64,000 bases of DNA, from NCBI RefSeq assembly GCF_007954365.1, contig NZ_VOLO01000004.1:1-64000 (forward strand), read 5' to 3'. The DNA comes from Frigoribacterium sp. ACAM 257. GTDB lineage: Bacteria > Actinomycetota > Actinomycetes > Actinomycetales > Microbacteriaceae. How positions within the stretch are numbered: the first letter of the stretch is position 1; each line of letters begins with the position of its first letter. This document shows positions 16,386 through 25,182 of this stretch, in pieces. The notes under the pieces were generated by a model. It ran no database searches. It was not told where the DNA came from and saw only the letters and a list, made by a program, of their open reading frames with translations. The position numbers and the translations under genes were made by a program.

Positions 16386-18944
16386 TCAGCGGCCGAGGGC
16401 CCGGGCCAGGTACGGGGCCGTGCGGCTCGCGCGCGACGCGGCGACCTCGCGCGGCGTGCCCGTGGCGACGACCTGTCCCCCTGCGTCTCCCCCGCCGGGA
16501 CCGAGGTCGATCACGTGGTCGGCGGCCGCGACGACGTCCATCGCGTGCTCGACCACGACGACCGTGCTTCCCGCGTCGACGAGCCGCTGCAGCTGTGCGA
16601 CGAGCAGCTCGACGTCGGCCGGGTGCAGGCCGGTCGTCGGCTCGTCCAGCAGGTACAGGGTCTTGCCCCCTCGCATCCGCTGCAGCTCGGTCGCGAGCTT
16701 GATCCGCTGCGCCTCGCCGCCCGACAGCTCGGGCGCCGGCTGCCCCAGCCGCAGGTAGCCGAGGCCGACCTGCCGCAGCGTCGAGAGAGCGCGGGAGGCG
16801 GCCGGCACGTCGCCGAGGAACCCCTCCGCCTCGTCGACGGTCATCCCGAGCACGTCGGCGATCGTCGCGCCGTGCCAGGTCACCTCGAGGGTCTCGGCGG
16901 TGTACCGCGCGCCGTGGCACTCGGGACACGGCGCCCAGCTGCCCGGCAGGAACAGCAGCTCGACGGTCACCGAGCCCTCGCCCTGGCAGACCTCGCAGCG
17001 GCCGCCGACGACGTTGAACGAGAACCGGCCCGCGCCCCAGCCCCGGGCCCTCGCCTCGTCGGTCGCCGCGAAGGAGGCGCGGACCGCGTCGAACAGGCCG
17101 GTGTACGTCGCGAGGTTCGACCGCGGAGTGCGCCCGATCGGGGCCTGGTCGACCTGCACGACCCGGTCGACCAGCGGGTGCTCGGTCGCCCGCTCGGCGA
17201 GGACGCCGCCGACGAGGCTCGACTTGCCCGAGCCGGACACGCCCGTGACGGCGGTGAGCACCCCGAGCGGCACGTCGACGTCCAGTGCACGCAGGTTGTG
17301 CCGGGCGACGTCGCGCAGCTCGAGCCACGCGGTCGGGGCGCGGGGGGCACGCTCGATGCGTGCGTCCGCGGGGGTCTCGTGCGCCTCCTCGGCGGTGTCG
17401 CCCTCGCCCCGACGCACTGTTCCGGCGTCCCGACGCACGGGTCCGGCGTTCTTGCGCACGGGTCCGGCGTCCTGACGCACGACGCCTGCGTCTCGACGCG
17501 GCGAGAGGAACCGCCGCGTGACCGACGCCTCGACGTCGGCGAGGCCCTCGACGGGGCCGCTGTAGAGCACCTCTCCGCCCCCGGTGCCGGCGCCGGGACC
17601 GACGTCGACGACCCAGTCGGCACGGCGGACGATCTCCATGTCGTGCTCGACGACGAACACGCTGTTCCCGCCCGCGCGCAGCTCCTCGAGCACCTCGACG
17701 AGCGACTCCGCGTCGGCCGGGTGCAGGCCCGCACTCGGCTCGTCGAGCACGTAGACGACTCCGAAGAGGCCGCTGCGCAGCTGCGTCGCGATGCGCAGCC
17801 GCTGCATCTCGCCCGGCGAGAGCGTCGGCGTGGCCCGGTCGAGGCTGAGGTAGCCGAGCCCGAGGCCGGTGAGCACCTCGACCCGGGACAGCAGGTCGCG
17901 TGCGATGGTGACGGCCACCTCCGTCCCCTCGCCCGAGGAGGCGCGCGAGGTCGCCGCGGTCGCGTGCGCCAACGAGGCGGTCGGTCGCAGCATCTCGGCG
18001 ACCTCGGAGAGGGGCAGCCCGTTCAGCTCGGCGATCGTGCGGCCGGCGAAGGTCACGGCGAGCGCCGCCCGCGTCAGGCCGGTGCCGCCGCAGAACGAGC
18101 ACGGGCCCGACTCGACGAACTGCAGCACCTTGGCGCGCTGCGTCTCGCTCTGCGAGTCGGCGAGGGTGTGCAGCACGAAGGCGCGGGCGCTCCAGAACCG
18201 GCCCTTGTACGGCTTCGCCACGCGGTCGCGCTGCGGGACGACCTCGACGACGGGCTGTTCCTCGGTGAAGAGCAGCCAGTCGCGGTCGGCCTTCGGCAGC
18301 TCCCGCCAGGGCCGGTCGATGTCGTGGCCGAGCACCGCGGTGACGTCGCGCAGGTTCTTGCCCTGCCAGGCGCCCGGCCAGGCGGCGATGGCCCCGTCGC
18401 GGATGCTCAGCGAGTCGTCGTGCACGGCGGACGCCTCGGTCACCTCGTGCGCGGTGCCGAGCCCGTGGCAGCGCGGGCAGGCGCCCGCGACCGTGTTCGG
18501 CGAGAACGAGTCGGACTCGAGCCGCTCGGCGCCGGCGGGGTAGCTGCCCGCCCGCGACCAGAGCATGCGGGTGGAGTTCGAGAGCGTCGTGAGGGTGCCG
18601 ACGGTCGAGCGGGAGCTCGGCGCCCCGCGCCGCTGCTGCAGCGCGACCGCCGGCGGCAGGCCCGTGATCGACGCGACGTGCGGGGTGCTGCCCTGGGCGA
18701 TGAGCCGGCGGGCGTAGGGCGCGACCGACTCGAGGAACCGGCGCTGCGCCTCCGCGAAGATCGTGCCGAACGCGAGCGACGACTTGCCCGAGCCGGAGAC
18801 GCCCGTGAAGGCGACGATGCGGTCGCGGGGCACGTCGACGTCGACGTCGCGCAGGTTGTTCTCGCGGGCGCCGCGCACACGGACGAAGCCGTCGGCGGGG
18901 GCGTCGGCGGATGTCGAGGAGGTGCGCGAACGTGAGGAGGGCAT
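16386..18944 (-). CDS. UvrA-like ABC ATPase (short UvrA2-type paralogue)
   Basis: 852 residues with duplicated ABC modules: Walker A GVSGSGKSSLAFGTIFAE and GVSGSGKSSLVGGVLAE, signatures LSPGEMQRL and LSGGEAQRIKL, Walker B YVLDEPSAGLHPAD and YLLDEPTTGLHPAD. Zinc-finger pairs are visible (CPRCHGLG, CSFCGGTG, CEVCQGEG with CPECHG). It is about 100 residues shorter than housekeeping UvrA, as in UvrA2/DrrC-like proteins linked to drug or DNA-damage tolerance. The middle linker contains repeated DAG(P/V)VR words near 17410-17490. ATG 18944 is chosen; the upstream frame enters an intergenic palindrome. Damage recognition is inferred, not shown. Confidence 0.9.
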   Translation of the reverse strand: MPSSRSRTSSTSADAPADGFVRVRGARENNLRDVDVDVPRDRIVAFTGVSGSGKSSLAFGTIFAEAQRRFLESVAPYARRLIAQGSTPHVASITGLPPAVALQQRRGAPSSRSTVGTLTTLSNSTRMLWSRAGSYPAGAERLESDSFSPNTVAGACPRCHGLGTAHEVTEASAVHDDSLSIRDGAIAAWPGAWQGKNLRDVTAVLGHDIDRPWRELPKADRDWLLFTEEQPVVEVVPQRDRVAKPYKGRFWSARAFVLHTLADSQSETQRAKVLQFVESGPCSFCGGTGLTRAALAVTFAGRTIAELNGLPLSEVAEMLRPTASLAHATAATSRASSGEGTEVAVTIARDLLSRVEVLTGLGLGYLSLDRATPTLSPGEMQRLRIATQLRSGLFGVVYVLDEPSAGLHPADAESLVEVLEELRAGGNSVFVVEHDMEIVRRADWVVDVGPGAGTGGGEVLYSGPVEGLADVEASVTRRFLSPRRDAGVVRQDAGPVRKNAGPVRRDAGTVRRGEGDTAEEAHETPADARIERAPRAPTAWLELRDVARHNLRALDVDVPLGVLTAVTGVSGSGKSSLVGGVLAERATEHPLVDRVVQVDQAPIGRTPRSNLATYTGLFDAVRASFAATDEARARGWGAGRFSFNVVGGRCEVCQGEGSVTVELLFLPGSWAPCPECHGARYTAETLEVTWHGATIADVLGMTVDEAEGFLGDVPAASRALSTLRQVGLGYLRLGQPAPELSGGEAQRIKLATELQRMRGGKTLYLLDEPTTGLHPADVELLVAQLQRLVDAGSTVVVVEHAMDVVAAADHVIDLGPGGGDAGGQVVATGTPREVAASRASRTAPYLARALGR

Positions 18945-18978
18945 CCGGGCGATGGTAGGCGGTGCCGCCGCACGATGC

Positions 18979-19050
18979 CGAGGGCGGGTCTTCCGGGTCG
19001 AGGGCGGGTCCGCGCGCACCCGCCGTCGACCCGAACGACCCGCCCTCGAC
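18979..19050. repeat. 72-bp period-20 palindrome, copy C
   Basis: CGAGGGCGGGTC and GTCGAGGGCGGGTC followed by ACCCGCCGTCGAC and GACCCGCCCTCGAC. The spacer TTCCGG and its partner CCGAAC resemble those in copy A. It lies between the divergent UvrA-like gene and the pseudo-SGNH/GAF gene. Confidence 0.85.
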
Positions 19051-19231
19051 GGGGACGCTGTCAGGGGCCACCGGGAGGCGGCGTCCGTCGGCTGGCTGCG
19101 AGAGGGGCGGACGGCCTTGTCCGCCCGCACCCCCGTCGCTACCGTGGAGGCACGGCACCGGGGGGTGCCGCACGCGAGGCAGCCCTGCTGCTCACCGACT
19201 CGCGGGCACGACCTGATCAGGGAGACGGACC

Positions 19232-20689
19232 ATGCCGACGACGGCGAACACGGACAACGACACCGGCGCCGGCGCCGACGGAGGCGCAGGCGCAGGCGCA
19301 GCGGCAGGCACAGTCGCGCACGCTGGCGCAGACGGCGGCGACACGAGCGCAGGCGACGCGAGCGCAGGAGGCGCGAGCGGCGGTCGGCCGGACCGGTTCG
19401 CGACGGCCGCGGGCCGCCTCCTGCGCTCGCCTGCCGCCGCCGCGCGGTACGCCCGGCTCCGTGCGCGGGCGACCTCGACGCCCCGTCCGCACGACGTGCC
19501 GTTCGGCGCCGGGGCAGGGGTCGACCCCGACCGTGTGCTCGTCGTCGGGGCAGGCCCCGCCGTGGGCTGGGGCGTCAGCTCGCACGAGCTGGCGCTGCCG
19601 GGCCGGGTCTCCAGGAGGCTCGCCCGCCGCACGGGCCGCGGCTCCCACGTGGCGGCGCTCGCGGAGCCGACCCACCGCCTCCCGGCGATCCGGGCCGCCC
19701 TCGACGAGGTGTTCCTCGAGAACTGGGACGTCGTCGTCGTGACCCTCGGGGCGGCCGACGCCCTGACGCTCCGCTCGCCGCGCTCCTGGGGCCGCGAGCT
19801 CGACGCCCTGGTCGTGTCGCTGGTGGCACGGCTCCGGCCGTGCGCCCGAGTGGTCGTCGTCTCGACGCCCCTGACCGACGCGCTCTCGACCTTCGGGCTG
19901 CACTCGTCGGGCGCCGCCGAGCGCCACGCGGAGGTGCTGCGCGACGTCGCCGCCGAGGCCTGCTCCGCCCACGCTCGCGTGACGCACCTCTCGCTGCCGC
20001 CGCTTCCGGCCCTGCCTGCCCTGCCGGCCCTGCCTGCCCTGCCGCCACCTGCCCTCCCAGCCCTGCCGCCCCTCCCGCAGGGCACCACCCGATCCGAGGA
20101 GGCGCCCCCCGCCGTGGACGACCCGACCGGCCGTCTCTACGAGCTGTGGGCCGAGGCCCTCAGCGAGCACGTCGCGCCGCTGCTGCACGCCCAGCGCGCC
20201 CGCACCGACTCGCCGCAGCGGGCGCGCAGCCGCCCCCAGCCCGAGCGCGCCCGACTCGACGCGATCACCGCGGCGGGCCTCGACCAGGCCGAGCCGACGG
20301 CAGCCCTGCACGACATCGCCGACCGCGCCCGGGAGGCCTTCTCGACCGACGGGGCCGCGTTCGACCTCGTGCTCGACGACCACCAGTGGGCCGTCGTCAG
20401 CACGCTCGGGTCCGCCCAGGCGATGCCCCTCGGCGAGTCCTTCTGCGTCACGACGATCCGCTCGGAGGAGCCGTTCGTCGTCGCCGACGCCTGGGAGGAG
20501 GGGCTGGACCTGCCCCGGAACGACATCCGCTTCTACGCCGGCTGGCCCGTCCACACGGCCGACGGCACGAGGATCGGCGCCCTCTGCGTCTTCGATCCCC
20601 GACCCCGGGACGTCTCCGGGCTGCAGGTCGAGCGGCTCCGCGAGTTCGCGCTCGACATCGAGCGGGAACTGTTCCGCCGCGCAGCCTGA
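19232..20689 (+). CDS. SGNH-like (catalytic Ser missing) domain fused to a GAF domain
   Basis: 485 residues. A low-complexity N-terminus (Gly/Ala/Asp) is followed at about 90-290 by an SGNH/GDSL-hydrolase-like fold: VLVVGAGPAVGWGVSSHELALPGRVSRRL stands where GDSxxxG is expected, but reads GAGPAVG, so the nucleophile is absent. VVVTLGAADALTL matches the GxND block loosely. A Pro/Ala/Leu run (LPALPALPALPALPPP) links it to a C-terminal GAF domain (about 345-480: AFSTDGAAFDLVLDDHQWAV, PLGESFCVTTIRSEEPFVVADAWE, FYAGWPVHTADGTRIGALCVFD). A sensory or binding role is more likely than esterase activity. RBS GGGAGACGG precedes the ATG. Confidence 0.75.
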   Translation: MPTTANTDNDTGAGADGGAGAGAAAGTVAHAGADGGDTSAGDASAGGASGGRPDRFATAAGRLLRSPAAAARYARLRARATSTPRPHDVPFGAGAGVDPDRVLVVGAGPAVGWGVSSHELALPGRVSRRLARRTGRGSHVAALAEPTHRLPAIRAALDEVFLENWDVVVVTLGAADALTLRSPRSWGRELDALVVSLVARLRPCARVVVVSTPLTDALSTFGLHSSGAAERHAEVLRDVAAEACSAHARVTHLSLPPLPALPALPALPALPPPALPALPPLPQGTTRSEEAPPAVDDPTGRLYELWAEALSEHVAPLLHAQRARTDSPQRARSRPQPERARLDAITAAGLDQAEPTAALHDIADRAREAFSTDGAAFDLVLDDHQWAVVSTLGSAQAMPLGESFCVTTIRSEEPFVVADAWEEGLDLPRNDIRFYAGWPVHTADGTRIGALCVFDPRPRDVSGLQVERLREFALDIERELFRRAA

Positions 20690-20723
20690 CGGCGCAGCCC
20701 GGCGCGCGGCTGGCCGACGTGGC

Positions 20724-20763
20724 AGCGACAAGACGACGCGATGTTCCGCGTCGTCTTGTCGCT
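20724..20763 (+). terminator. Perfect 17-bp hairpin terminator
   Basis: AGCGACAAGACGACGCG at 20724-20740 pairs without mismatch with its complement at 20747-20763 around the loop ATGTTC. It lies 34 bp after the preceding stop. Confidence 0.75.
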
Positions 20764-20841
20764 CTCGTGCAGCTCAGCGCTCGAGACGAAGGAGGCGCCT
20801 CCACATCCCGAGACTTCGTCACGTCCCCGTAGACTGACGCC

Positions 20842-21600
20842 GTGCTCCGTCGCCCCGCTCCCCTCGCCGCAGTCGTGCTCGCCGCCGCCCTCCTCGCGGG
20901 CTGCTCCGCGGCGGACGACGCGCCCGACCGACCGACCCCGAGCCCGACTCCGTCGGCCACCACCACCGCCCCGGCGCCGACCCCGACCCTGAGCGCGGCC
21001 CCGGCGGTGCCGTCGACGTCGACCGTCGCCAGCGTCACCGGCCGCTCGGTCGACGTGCACGACGCCCCCGACGGAGCCGTCACGACGACCCTCGACAACC
21101 CCCAGGCGTCCGGCGCGCCGCTCGTGCTCCTCGTGATCGGCCAGGAAGGCGACTGGGTGCACGTCGCCGTCGCGCAGCGTCCGAACGGGAGCAGCGGCTG
21201 GGTGGCGGCCTCCGCGGTGTCCTTGACGACCACCTCCTACGCGCTCGTCGCCTCGACGACGGACAACACGCTCGTGCTCTACGAGGCCGGCGTCGAGAAG
21301 AAGTCGTTCCCGGTCGCGACCGGCACGGGCGGCACCCCGACGCCGACCGGCTCGTTCTACCTGACCGAGCTGCTCGCGCCGACGAACCAGGGCTACGGGC
21401 CCTTCGCCTACGGGCTCTCCGCGTTCTCGGACGCCCTCAACTCGTTCGGCGGAGGCCCCGGCCAGATCGGCCTGCACGGCACGGACGACGAGGCGAGCAT
21501 CGGCCAGGCGGCCAGCCACGGCTGCATCCGCCTCTCGAACACGGACATCAGCGAGCTCGCCGCGATGCTGCCGCTCGGCACGCCGATCACGATCACGTAG
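20842..21600 (+). CDS. L,D-transpeptidase lipoprotein
   Basis: 252 residues from a GTG start. A lipobox LLAGC (Cys about 20) anchors it outside the membrane, followed by a Pro/Thr/Ser linker. An SH3-like stretch (RSVDVHDAPDGAV...DWVHVAVAQRPNGSSGWV) precedes a YkuD catalytic domain from about residue 130, with TGTGGTPTPTGSFYL, GLHGTDDEASIGQAASHGCIRLSN; the catalytic Cys is residue 228 in HGCIRL. It should form 3-3 cross-links in peptidoglycan or attach proteins. It is a single-gene unit after a terminator. Confidence 0.93.
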   Translation: MLRRPAPLAAVVLAAALLAGCSAADDAPDRPTPSPTPSATTTAPAPTPTLSAAPAVPSTSTVASVTGRSVDVHDAPDGAVTTTLDNPQASGAPLVLLVIGQEGDWVHVAVAQRPNGSSGWVAASAVSLTTTSYALVASTTDNTLVLYEAGVEKKSFPVATGTGGTPTPTGSFYLTELLAPTNQGYGPFAYGLSAFSDALNSFGGGPGQIGLHGTDDEASIGQAASHGCIRLSNTDISELAAMLPLGTPITIT

Positions 21601-21622
21601 CGGGGCCGGCCGCGGGCCCACC

Positions 21623-21988
21623 TCAGAGGACGACCAGCACCACCACGACCGCAGCCGCGACGACGACCTCCAGCACGACGTCCGCCACGATCCGCCGACG
21701 CGACCGGTCGGGCCGCAGCCACGGCAGGCCCGGCCAGCACAGCACGGCGCCCACCACGCCGGCCGCGACGAGCAGCACCGGCAGCAGCCAGAGCGCCACG
21801 GGGACCGAGCTCCAGGGCAGCAGCTGGTGCAGCACCACCAGGACCACCACCGAGTTCAGCGCGGCGATCAGCAGGTCGACGCGGCTGCGGGTGCGCCGCG
21901 CCTCCTTGTCGGTCCAGACCGAGAACGCGAAGGTGCCCGGCACGAACAGGGCGAGCACGCCGACGACGACGGCCGAGATCCAGGTCAC
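21623..21988 (-). CDS. Small membrane protein of unknown function
   Basis: 121 residues with four hydrophobic segments (ISAVVVGVLALFVPGTFAF; LLIAALNSVVVLVVLHQLL; VALWLLPVLLVAAGVVGAVL; ADVVLEVVVAAAVVVVLVVL) and a basic loop KEARRTRSRVD. Its ATG overlaps the stop of the beta-lactamase-like gene (ATGA, 21985-21988), making it the third gene of that operon. No family is recognised. Confidence 0.8.
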   Translation of the reverse strand: MTWISAVVVGVLALFVPGTFAFSVWTDKEARRTRSRVDLLIAALNSVVVLVVLHQLLPWSSVPVALWLLPVLLVAAGVVGAVLCWPGLPWLRPDRSRRRIVADVVLEVVVAAAVVVVLVVL

Positions 21989-23139
21989 TTCTCCTCCTCC
22001 AGCAGGGCGAAGGCGAGGTCGTCGAGGCTGACGGCCGAGCTGCTCAGCACGACCACCGCACGGTCGGAGTCACGGTCGAAGCCGACGAAGCTCGCGTAGC
22101 CGCCCGTCATCCCGTTGTGCCAGGTCGAGGTGCCCCCGGACGCCGAACCCCCGTTCCCGTCCCCACCGCCGTCGCCGTCGTCGTCGCCGTCGCGCGGCGT
22201 CGTCAGCCACGCCCAGCCGATCTCGCCGCCGCCGTCGCCCGCCTCGACGAGCGGCTCCGTCGCGATGACGCCCGGAGCCCGGTCGTCGCGCTGCGCCGCG
22301 GTGTAGGCGACCATGTCGTCGAGGGTCGAGCGGACGCTGCCGGCGGGCCCGAAGGCGCGCATCGTCCAGGCGTCGGCGTGTCGACCGGTGGCGGTGAACC
22401 CGGTCGGGGCGTCCGTGCGGAGCCCCTCCGGGTCGCCCGGAGCGTACGTGTCGGCCAGGCCGAGCGGCTCGGCGACGCGCTCGGCGACGAGCTGTTCCCA
22501 CGGGGTCTCCGCCGCCGCGGCGAGCGCCTGCCCGAGCAGCGCCATGCCGAAGTTGGAGTAGCCGTAGGGCTTCTCGTCGTCGACCTCGGCACGCGACGCC
22601 TGCCCGACGAGGTCGGCGACGTCGTCCGTGTACGGGTCGGCGCCCGAGAGGTTCGCGAGCAGCACCCGCCCGACGAACGGCAGGTCGGCGGGCAGCCGTG
22701 GCAGGCCGCTGTGCTGCGTCGCCAGCTCCTCCAGGGTGACCGAGGAGGCGTCGCCCGTCACCCCGAGGAGCTCGCCGAGCGTGCTCTCGCGCTGCACCTC
22801 GCCGCGCTGCAGGGCCACGGCGTACAGGGAGGCGGTCATCGTCTTCGTCACCGACCCGATCTCGAACTCGTCGGCGCCCGGCCCCGTGGCCGTGCCGAAC
22901 TCGGCCCGGGTGACCTCGTCGCCGTCCACGACCGCGACGGCCAGCCGGTCGAAGGCGCCCGCGGGCAGCTCGTCACGGACCCGCTGGATCAGCGCCTCGT
23001 CACCGGTCACCTCGGCGGAGAGCGACGGCGTCCGCGGGATCGCGGCGGCGCCGAGGCCGAGCGTCACCACGCCGGCGACCACGGCGACGACGACGCGACG
23101 GCCGCGTCCGACCCGGCTCCTGCGCCCGCCCGCGCTCAC
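21985..23139 (-). CDS. Serine beta-lactamase-like hydrolase (class C / DD-peptidase fold)
   Basis: About 384 residues from GTG 23139, with GGGGAGGACC upstream. A single hydrophobic segment VVVAVVAGVVTLGLGAAAI near the N-terminus serves as signal or anchor. The catalytic Ser96 and Lys99 lie in IGSVTKTM, the second motif is YGYSNFGM, and a late WHNGMTGGYASFVGF supplies the HxG-like third motif. Typical of esterase/D-aminopeptidase-like relatives; real lactamase activity need not follow. An acidic Gly/Asp run (DGDDDGDGGGDGNGG) is inserted before the third motif. Coupled by overlaps with the upstream ArsR-type gene and downstream membrane gene. Confidence 0.9.
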   Translation of the reverse strand: MSAGGRRSRVGRGRRVVVAVVAGVVTLGLGAAAIPRTPSLSAEVTGDEALIQRVRDELPAGAFDRLAVAVVDGDEVTRAEFGTATGPGADEFEIGSVTKTMTASLYAVALQRGEVQRESTLGELLGVTGDASSVTLEELATQHSGLPRLPADLPFVGRVLLANLSGADPYTDDVADLVGQASRAEVDDEKPYGYSNFGMALLGQALAAAAETPWEQLVAERVAEPLGLADTYAPGDPEGLRTDAPTGFTATGRHADAWTMRAFGPAGSVRSTLDDMVAYTAAQRDDRAPGVIATEPLVEAGDGGGEIGWAWLTTPRDGDDDGDGGGDGNGGSASGGTSTWHNGMTGGYASFVGFDRDSDRAVVVLSSSAVSLDDLAFALLEEEK

Positions 23140-23714
23140 GAGGTCCTCCCCGCGGCGCCGAGCACGACGAGCAGCGGCACGACCCGCTCGGGCGGGACGG
23201 CGTAGCGCCCCCGCCCGGCGGCCACGAGCCACCCCGTCGCCACGAGCTGTCCGAGGTGGTGGTACAGCTGCCCGGTCGAGCCGAGGCCCCCCTCGGCCGA
23301 GATCTGCGCGACGGTGTCCGCGCCTCCCACGACCGCCTGCAGCAGGCCCAGCCGGGTCGCGTTGCCGAGGGCCGCCAGCGACGGGGCGGCCTGCGACCAG
23401 TCCGCGGCGAGCAGCCCGTCGGTCGTCAGCGTGATCTGCCAGTCGACGGGGCCCGCGGGCACCGCGACGGAGCCCGCGAAGACGATGCCCCCGGGCGGGT
23501 CGAGGCGCTGCTTGACGCCGTCGAGCGCCCAGAACACGTCGGCCGAGGATCCGGCAGGAGCCGGAGCAGGAGTCGGAGCCGAGGAGGCGCCCGCCGGCTC
23601 GGCGGTGCCGCCCTCGGCAGCGTGCCGCTCGAGCACGTCGAGGCGCGCCAGGGCTCCGGCCAGGGTCTCGCGCAGCTCGTCGAGCTCTGCGCGGAGAGGA
23701 TCGGGGGGCGTCAT
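23136..23714 (-). CDS. ArsR-type winged-helix regulator
   Basis: 192 residues. The N-terminal third is a helical segment LRAELDELRETLAGALARLDVLERHA; the C-terminal part is a winged helix: LAALGNATRLGLLQAVVGGADTVAQIS...GLGSTGQLYHHLGQLVATGWLV. The GTG of the hydrolase gene overlaps its stop (GTGA), so regulator, hydrolase and membrane protein form one operon. The upstream frame is open to 24284 but has no start with better support than ATG 23714. No cysteine pair for metal sensing is seen; the signal is unknown. Confidence 0.82.
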   Translation of the reverse strand: MTPPDPLRAELDELRETLAGALARLDVLERHAAEGGTAEPAGASSAPTPAPAPAGSSADVFWALDGVKQRLDPPGGIVFAGSVAVPAGPVDWQITLTTDGLLAADWSQAAPSLAALGNATRLGLLQAVVGGADTVAQISAEGGLGSTGQLYHHLGQLVATGWLVAAGRGRYAVPPERVVPLLVVLGAAGRTS

Positions 23715-23792
23715 CACTCCACTGTAGTCATAATTCTGGAGAAAGTCAGGCGATGTGGAGGATGGGCCGGGCCGCGTTCCCCGAACCGACGT

Positions 23793-23834
23793 AAAAACGG
23801 CAAAGCGGCGTGATCCTTCGGGGAGCTTTGTCGC
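23793..23834 (-). terminator. Terminator of the ROK regulator gene
   Basis: On the minus strand GACAAAGC pairs imperfectly with GCTTTGCC and is followed by GTTTTTAC. It lies 40 bp beyond the ROK stop. Confidence 0.55.
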
Positions 23835-23874
23835 TTTCGCGGAGGTTCCCGCCGTGGCCCGGTGCGGCGAGCGC

Positions 23875-25056
23875 TCAGCGAGCCCCGACGACGAACGTCT
23901 CGACCGCCGCGACCGCCGCGCCCCGCGCCCACCGCGTGAACCCGGTCGCCTGCAGGTCGACCGTGACGGGCTCCGCGTCCGCGGCGCGACGAGCGCGCAT
24001 CGCGGCGTCGACGACGTCGCGGCTCGCCAGGGCCAGCCCGATCCCGTCGCCCGTGACGACGATCGCGCGCGGCCAGGCGAGGTCGGCGACGAGCGCGAGC
24101 AGCGCGCCCAGCGCCTCCGCCGCCTCCTCGACGACGGCGGTCGCCTCGGCGTGCCCGGACGCGTGCGCCGCGAGCAGGTCGTCGAGCGAGACGTCGCCGC
24201 CCCGCCCGAGGGCCCCGGCGGCCCGGGCGAGCACCGCCGCCGTGGCCAGCACCGAGGAGGCGCACCCGCGGTGGCCCTCGTCACAGACGCCGTCGCCGAT
24301 GCCGAGCGGCACGTGGGCGATCGGGCTGCGCGCGCTCGACGGCAGCTCGAGGATCACGCGGTCGACGACGAGCGCGTAGCCGAGGCCGGCCCCGATCGTG
24401 ACCAGCGCGAACCGGTCGAGGTCGCGGGCGGCCCCGAGCCAGCGCTCGGCACGGACGAGCGACACGACGTCGTTGTCCACGACGACGGGCAGGGCGAGTC
24501 GCTGACGCAGGGCTCCGCCGAGGTCGACGTCGACCCAGCCGAGCAGGGGCGCCGTCCGGACCCGGCCGGCACCGTCCACCTGGCCGCCGACGCTCACCCC
24601 GACGCCGTGGACGGCCGTGTCGGGGCACTGGGACAGGAGCTGACGCACGATGTCGGCCACGGCGTCGGCGACGACGACCGGATCCGTCGACGGGAGCTCG
24701 ACGGACGCCTCGTGCAGCACCTCGGCCCGCAGGCCCGCGACGACGCCCCAGACACGAGCCGCGGTGATCTTGACTCCGACGACGACGTCGCGGTCGAGCA
24801 CGAGCTCGATCGGCGTGACAGGTCGCCCGAGCCCGGGCCCGAGCACCACGTCGAGCTCGGCGGCCACCCCGGCGTCGAGCAGGGGCCGGACCGCGCGCGT
24901 GACCGAGCCCGGCGTGAGGCCGAGGGCGAGGCCCAGCTCGCCACGGGTCAGCGGGCCGTGCAGCAGCAGCTCGACGACCACCTGGTGCCCTGTGCCCCGC
25001 GACGGCAGCAGGGACGGGGGCCTCACGGCAGCAGCCGTCACGGTCTGGTCGTCCAC
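23875..25056 (-). CDS. ROK family transcriptional regulator
   Basis: 393 residues from GTG 25056, which has GGAGGAGGCGCC directly upstream. An N-terminal winged helix (VELLLHGPLTRGELGLALGLTPGSVTRAVRPLLDAG) precedes a sugar-kinase-like ROK domain with GVGVSVGGQVDG, VVVDNDV and a zinc-loop remnant CDEGHRGCASS, in which one of the three usual cysteines is missing. Kinase activity is unlikely. It diverges from the alpha-galactosidase gene and a TGTAGTG/CACTACA inverted repeat lies between them, so it is the probable repressor of that gene. Confidence 0.9.
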   Translation of the reverse strand: MDDQTVTAAAVRPPSLLPSRGTGHQVVVELLLHGPLTRGELGLALGLTPGSVTRAVRPLLDAGVAAELDVVLGPGLGRPVTPIELVLDRDVVVGVKITAARVWGVVAGLRAEVLHEASVELPSTDPVVVADAVADIVRQLLSQCPDTAVHGVGVSVGGQVDGAGRVRTAPLLGWVDVDLGGALRQRLALPVVVDNDVVSLVRAERWLGAARDLDRFALVTIGAGLGYALVVDRVILELPSSARSPIAHVPLGIGDGVCDEGHRGCASSVLATAAVLARAAGALGRGGDVSLDDLLAAHASGHAEATAVVEEAAEALGALLALVADLAWPRAIVVTGDGIGLALASRDVVDAAMRARRAADAEPVTVDLQATGFTRWARGAAVAAVETFVVGAR

Positions 25057-25080
25057 GGCGCCTCCTCCGACGATCAGCAG

Positions 25081-25129
25081 TGTAGTGACGACCGACTCCT
25101 TGACCCGGCACATCGTTGCGCACTACAAA
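25081..25129 (+). promoter_or_regulatory. Alpha-galactosidase promoter with inverted repeat
   Basis: TTGACC at 25100-25105 and TACAAA at 25124-25129 are 18 bp apart, a good -35/-10 pair. TGTAGTG at 25081-25087 and CACTACA at 25121-25127 are inverted copies 40 bp apart centre to centre; the second overlaps the -10. They are candidate ROK operator sites. Confidence 0.6.
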
Positions 25130-25182
25130 TAAGCGTCGAGGTCGACCCCCTCGGCAGCCCGCGACCCTGCCAGAGGAGCACG

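Noticed and set aside
16386-18944. Housekeeping uvrA
   Set aside because: At about 852 residues it is roughly 100 shorter than canonical UvrA and has no uvrB or uvrC beside it, so it is called a UvrA2-type paralogue.
16318-19173. Alternative minus-strand frame overlapping the UvrA-like gene
   Set aside because: Arg/Ala-rich shadow; the neighbouring frame carries Walker, signature and zinc-finger motifs.
21985-23139. A true beta-lactamase resistance gene
   Set aside because: The SxxK and YSN motifs are shared by many esterases and peptidases; operon with a small regulator and membrane protein gives no hint of drug resistance.
23875-25056. A ROK glucokinase
   Set aside because: The protein has an N-terminal winged helix and a degenerate cysteine loop, which mark it as a regulator.
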